A DNA stretch of 64,000 nt from the NCBI GenBank assembly GCA_033558025.1, contig JAUCEF010000007.1, forward strand, positions 9,052,001 through 9,116,000. The letters run 5' to 3'. Every line of letters begins with the position of its first letter. Positions within the stretch are counted from its first letter, which is position 1. The position numbers and the translations under genes are program-made. Below, piece by piece: positions 61,776 to 64,000 of the stretch. Origin of the DNA: Phytophthora sp. 'mugwort'. Lineage: Eukaryota; Oomycota; Peronosporomycetes; Peronosporales; Peronosporaceae. A model generated the notes under the pieces. The model was not told where the DNA came from and made no database searches. It saw nothing but the letters and a program-made list of their open reading frames with translations.

Positions 61776-62369
61776 ATGGCACGCGGCAACAAGCGGCAGC
61801 ACAGTCGGAGCAGGAGTCGCGACAGGACCCAACAAGCGGATGTCAGACCTCCCTGGGGTCGTCATGGCTGGTTCGCGGAGGCATACGACCCCATTCAGAT
61901 CGGCAGTATCGATGGCACGGACACGACCCCACACGACAAGGGCCTGGCGCGGGCCTTGAACGCCACATTCGACGCCACAAAGGACCCGCAGATCCAGGGC
62001 AACCCATACGCGACTTTGTTCGTGGCTCGACTGTCATTCTACACAACTGAAGAAGCAGTCCGGGAATTCTTTAGCAGCTACGGACCAATCCGCCGGCTGC
62101 GCCTTGTGCGGGACAAGAAGACGGACAAGTCCAGGGGCTACGCGTTCGTAGAGTTCGAGCACGAGCGGGACTTCGAACAGGCCTACAGACAGGCTCATCG
62201 ACGCGTGCTCGATGGGGCGACGATACTCGTGGACTTTGAACGGAGTAGAGTGATGCAAGGGTGGAAACCTCGGAGACTTGGCGGAGGGCTGGGGGGCAAG
62301 AAGGAGTCGGGTCAACTTCGCTTTGGCGGACGAGATCGACCGTTTAAGCCGCCAATGGGTCAGCGATGA
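61776..62369 (+). CDS. SNRNP35: U11/U12 snRNP 35-kDa protein (minor spliceosome)
   Basis: 197 aa. The N-terminus is RS-rich (HSRSRSRDR), then the diagnostic YDPIQIGSIDGTDTTPHD block. One RRM follows at ~70-155: RNP2 LFVARLSF and RNP1 KSRGYAFVEF. The C-terminal signature GWKPRRLGGGLGGKKESGQL and RFGGRDRPFKPP is nearly identical to human SNRNP35. The protein belongs to the U11 snRNP that recognises U12-type 5' splice sites, so this organism should retain a minor spliceosome. It ends 24 bp from the convergent PA14/filamin gene. Confidence 0.93.
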   Translation: MARGNKRQHSRSRSRDRTQQADVRPPWGRHGWFAEAYDPIQIGSIDGTDTTPHDKGLARALNATFDATKDPQIQGNPYATLFVARLSFYTTEEAVREFFSSYGPIRRLRLVRDKKTDKSRGYAFVEFEHERDFEQAYRQAHRRVLDGATILVDFERSRVMQGWKPRRLGGGLGGKKESGQLRFGGRDRPFKPPMGQR

Positions 62370-62393
62370 TGCAGAGAATTGTCAATTATTGTA

Positions 62394-64000
62394 CTAGTTG
62401 ACTGCTACAAGGTGCGGTCGAGGAAGAATCTCAGAGGCCTCGGCGATTAGTGACTGCGACGGTATGAGCTGGGATGACTGTCGAGCGCTCCGCCAGAACA
62501 ATGAGAGGTATCCTGGGTTTTGCTGCAGTGAAGCACTACGATACTCGATAATAATGGCATGAAGTCGACCACCGACGAGCGTCACACGTCCGGAGGTCGA
62601 TGCAGTGTTTAAGCCGTCAACTATTGTTCGTCCGTCAATGTAGATACTTGCAGCACTCCCGACATCGCTTTGAACTTTGACCCATAGCGTGTATTCTTCT
62701 GTGAAACTTGGACGGAGAAAACCTCGCCAAACAACGCGTGGATAGCCTCTCATGCTGACATTCTTACTCCAATCGAAATCGATCACGGCGTCCACGGTGC
62801 GTAAAGCACTTGCTGTATTTCGTTGGAAAGATCCCGTATCGACGTAGTAATACCCAGTTAACCCACGCTGCGGCTCAGCGACTCGTGTTTCGATCTCGTA
62901 AGCTCCAGGAAGCAAGACCCGGTACGTCACGACATAGTCGCCGTTGCCTAGATCTGTAACGTTACCCGATGAACTATCAGGACCGTGAATACGAGCAACC
63001 AGAAGGTCGCCACCATTAGCACGGAGATTGCCGAATGCATCTCGAACTGTGACGTGATAGCTGTAATCCTGCTTGGTGAATATCTGCGGCCCCAAGCCTG
63101 CACCAGTTGTCGTCGTTCCTGCACCGTTAGGTGACACGAACGACGTGATCGTTGTGGCCACGTTAGGGAAAACTCGTAGCGTTGCTGTCTTCTGTGTAAA
63201 GGATTTACCTCCGTCTACACTAAGCAACACGGCGTGCAGACCAGCGAGAGTAACTGTGTACTCGACGTTTATGTCTTGGCCCGACAAAAAGCTTTGATCT
63301 CCCTCATCCATCCGCAATACCTTTGCGGATACCTCAGTGCCCGTACTCACGCCTTTTAGCTCAACTCGGACTTGAGCGAGAGACGAAGCCACCATGAAGG
63401 CTGTGAGGCGGTTCATACTGCCATCGCGAAGCTCCAGCACGAACGAAGTGAAAACTCCAGCAATTGTTGACACAAAGCCGCCACCTGTAAGTGTGGAAGA
63501 AGCCGCACTTGGTGATCCAGGATCAACTTGGAGTTTGAACGGGCTGCCCTTGATGTTGTACGGAGCCAAAAATGCCACCAGCGCGTCGCCACCAGGCGGA
63601 GCTCTCGACTTCTTCGCATCAGGAAGCGCAGCGACGTACAGCGAGAAATTACCAGTCAAGCGTGGGACCAGATTGACCTTATACGAGCCGTCCAACATAT
63701 CGGTGATTGGCAAATCGAGTTGTGGATTCCCACTAGGAGCTTGTGGGAGCAGAACGTGAAGTGTACAGTCATCTTCACCACCAAGTTTGTTGCTGAAGCT
63801 GTCGCGTGTTACCACGGTGAAGACAAAAGACTCATCAACAATTGCACGTACAGCAGTTGACTCGGGTATTAGAGCCGACACGGCAAATTCTGGAGTAAAC
63901 GTAGTGGGGTCTGCAGCGGCAGGCTTGATATCGAGTGGCGGGACATTATTGACAATCCTCCAGGAAGTAAAGAGCTGAGACGATGGAATAACCTCACGCA
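62394..64000 (-). CDS. PA14/filamin-repeat protein, 3' part (gene continues beyond window)
   Basis: The frame is open to the window edge, so only the C-terminal ~535 aa are seen. At the very edge EVIPSSQLFTSWRIV looks like the end of a PA14 domain. Two or more filamin-type Ig repeats follow (FTVVTRDSFSNKLGGEDDC...GSYKVNLVPRLTGNFSLYV and YHVTVRDAFGNLRANGGD...NGDYVVTYRVLLPGAYEI). A second PA14 domain runs from GLTGYYYVDTGSF through VVWRGFLRPSFTEEYTLWV, YIDGRTIVDG to PGYLSLFWRS with IPSQSL. PA14 modules bind carbohydrates, so this is probably a large cell-surface or secreted protein; multi-domain PA14/filamin proteins are known in oomycetes and other protists. Confidence 0.8.
   Translation of the reverse strand, partial: REVIPSSQLFTSWRIVNNVPPLDIKPAAADPTTFTPEFAVSALIPESTAVRAIVDESFVFTVVTRDSFSNKLGGEDDCTLHVLLPQAPSGNPQLDLPITDMLDGSYKVNLVPRLTGNFSLYVAALPDAKKSRAPPGGDALVAFLAPYNIKGSPFKLQVDPGSPSAASSTLTGGGFVSTIAGVFTSFVLELRDGSMNRLTAFMVASSLAQVRVELKGVSTGTEVSAKVLRMDEGDQSFLSGQDINVEYTVTLAGLHAVLLSVDGGKSFTQKTATLRVFPNVATTITSFVSPNGAGTTTTGAGLGPQIFTKQDYSYHVTVRDAFGNLRANGGDLLVARIHGPDSSSGNVTDLGNGDYVVTYRVLLPGAYEIETRVAEPQRGLTGYYYVDTGSFQRNTASALRTVDAVIDFDWSKNVSMRGYPRVVWRGFLRPSFTEEYTLWVKVQSDVGSAASIYIDGRTIVDGLNTASTSGRVTLVGGRLHAIIIEYRSASLQQNPGYLSLFWRSARQSSQLIPSQSLIAEASEILPRPHLVAVN

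Noticed and set aside
1..64000. RXLR or CRN effector genes, CRISPR arrays, tRNA or rRNA genes
   Set aside because: No ORF with a signal peptide followed by RXLR-EER or LFLAK was seen, and no array or RNA-gene signature was noticed.

Overview
This window is nuclear DNA from an oomycete, most likely Phytophthora or a close Peronosporales relative. The evidence is: spliced genes with short GT-AG introns (mostly 60-90 nt); an oomycete-type initiator (CATTYYNCAW) upstream of several genes; stramenopile domain mosaics such as PH with CRAL-TRIO, PI3-kinase with two PH domains, and GMC oxidoreductase with PAN; and flagellar genes fitting a zoosporic organism. No operons, rRNA, tRNA or CRISPR arrays were seen. 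Exon joins were worked out by hand from reading frame and splice sites, so they are predictions without transcript support.

Layout. 1-836: non-coding, with an LTR-like fragment. 837-5027: an 8-exon PH/CRAL-TRIO membrane protein (-) divergent from a PB1...WxxV...UBA protein (+) that looks like a p62-type selective autophagy receptor. 5.5-10.9 kb: gene-poor accessory stretch with decayed transposases (a pogo/Tc1-like DDE fragment and a frameshifted MULE). 11.0-24.8 kb: two PI3-kinase paralogues, each with two PH domains, in opposite orientation. Between them lie an ankyrin/Ig-like protein, a small stramenopile protein and a CCDC81 homologue. The two kinases share a 530-bp tract that differs at only 7 positions although its flanks have diverged, a strong sign of gene conversion. 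25.0-28.4 kb and 35.8-37.2 kb: three bestrophin-like channel paralogues, the middle one broken by two frameshifts. 28.6-35.6 kb: a COA7-like mitochondrial assembly factor, DZIP1 (cilium/flagellum) and NOL10/Enp2 (ribosome biogenesis), the last two sharing a 221-bp divergent promoter with three CCAAT/ATTGG boxes. 37.3-40.1 kb: an 11-exon RAD51B with an acidic tail, then ribosomal protein L35 with a 4-nt first coding exon. 40.4-53.4 kb: a 1851-aa IQ/TPPP-like/B-box protein, a small basic probably mitochondrial protein, and a CBP/p300 acetyltransferase. 53.4-56.0 kb: no recognisable gene. 56.0-64.0 kb: a secreted GMC oxidoreductase with a C-terminal PAN module, an unassigned 494-aa protein, a secreted metallophosphoesterase, the minor-spliceosome U11/U12-35K protein, and the 3' part of a PA14/filamin-repeat gene running off the window.

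Shared themes are lipid and membrane signalling (PI3K, PH/CRAL-TRIO, bestrophins, autophagy receptor), flagellar biology (DZIP1, CCDC81, perhaps the IQ/TPPP protein) and housekeeping nuclear functions. I found no single-operon-style new system. The most noteworthy items are the converted inverted PI3K pair, the minimal PB1-LIR-UBA receptor, the GMC-PAN enzyme and the ANK-Ig protein.
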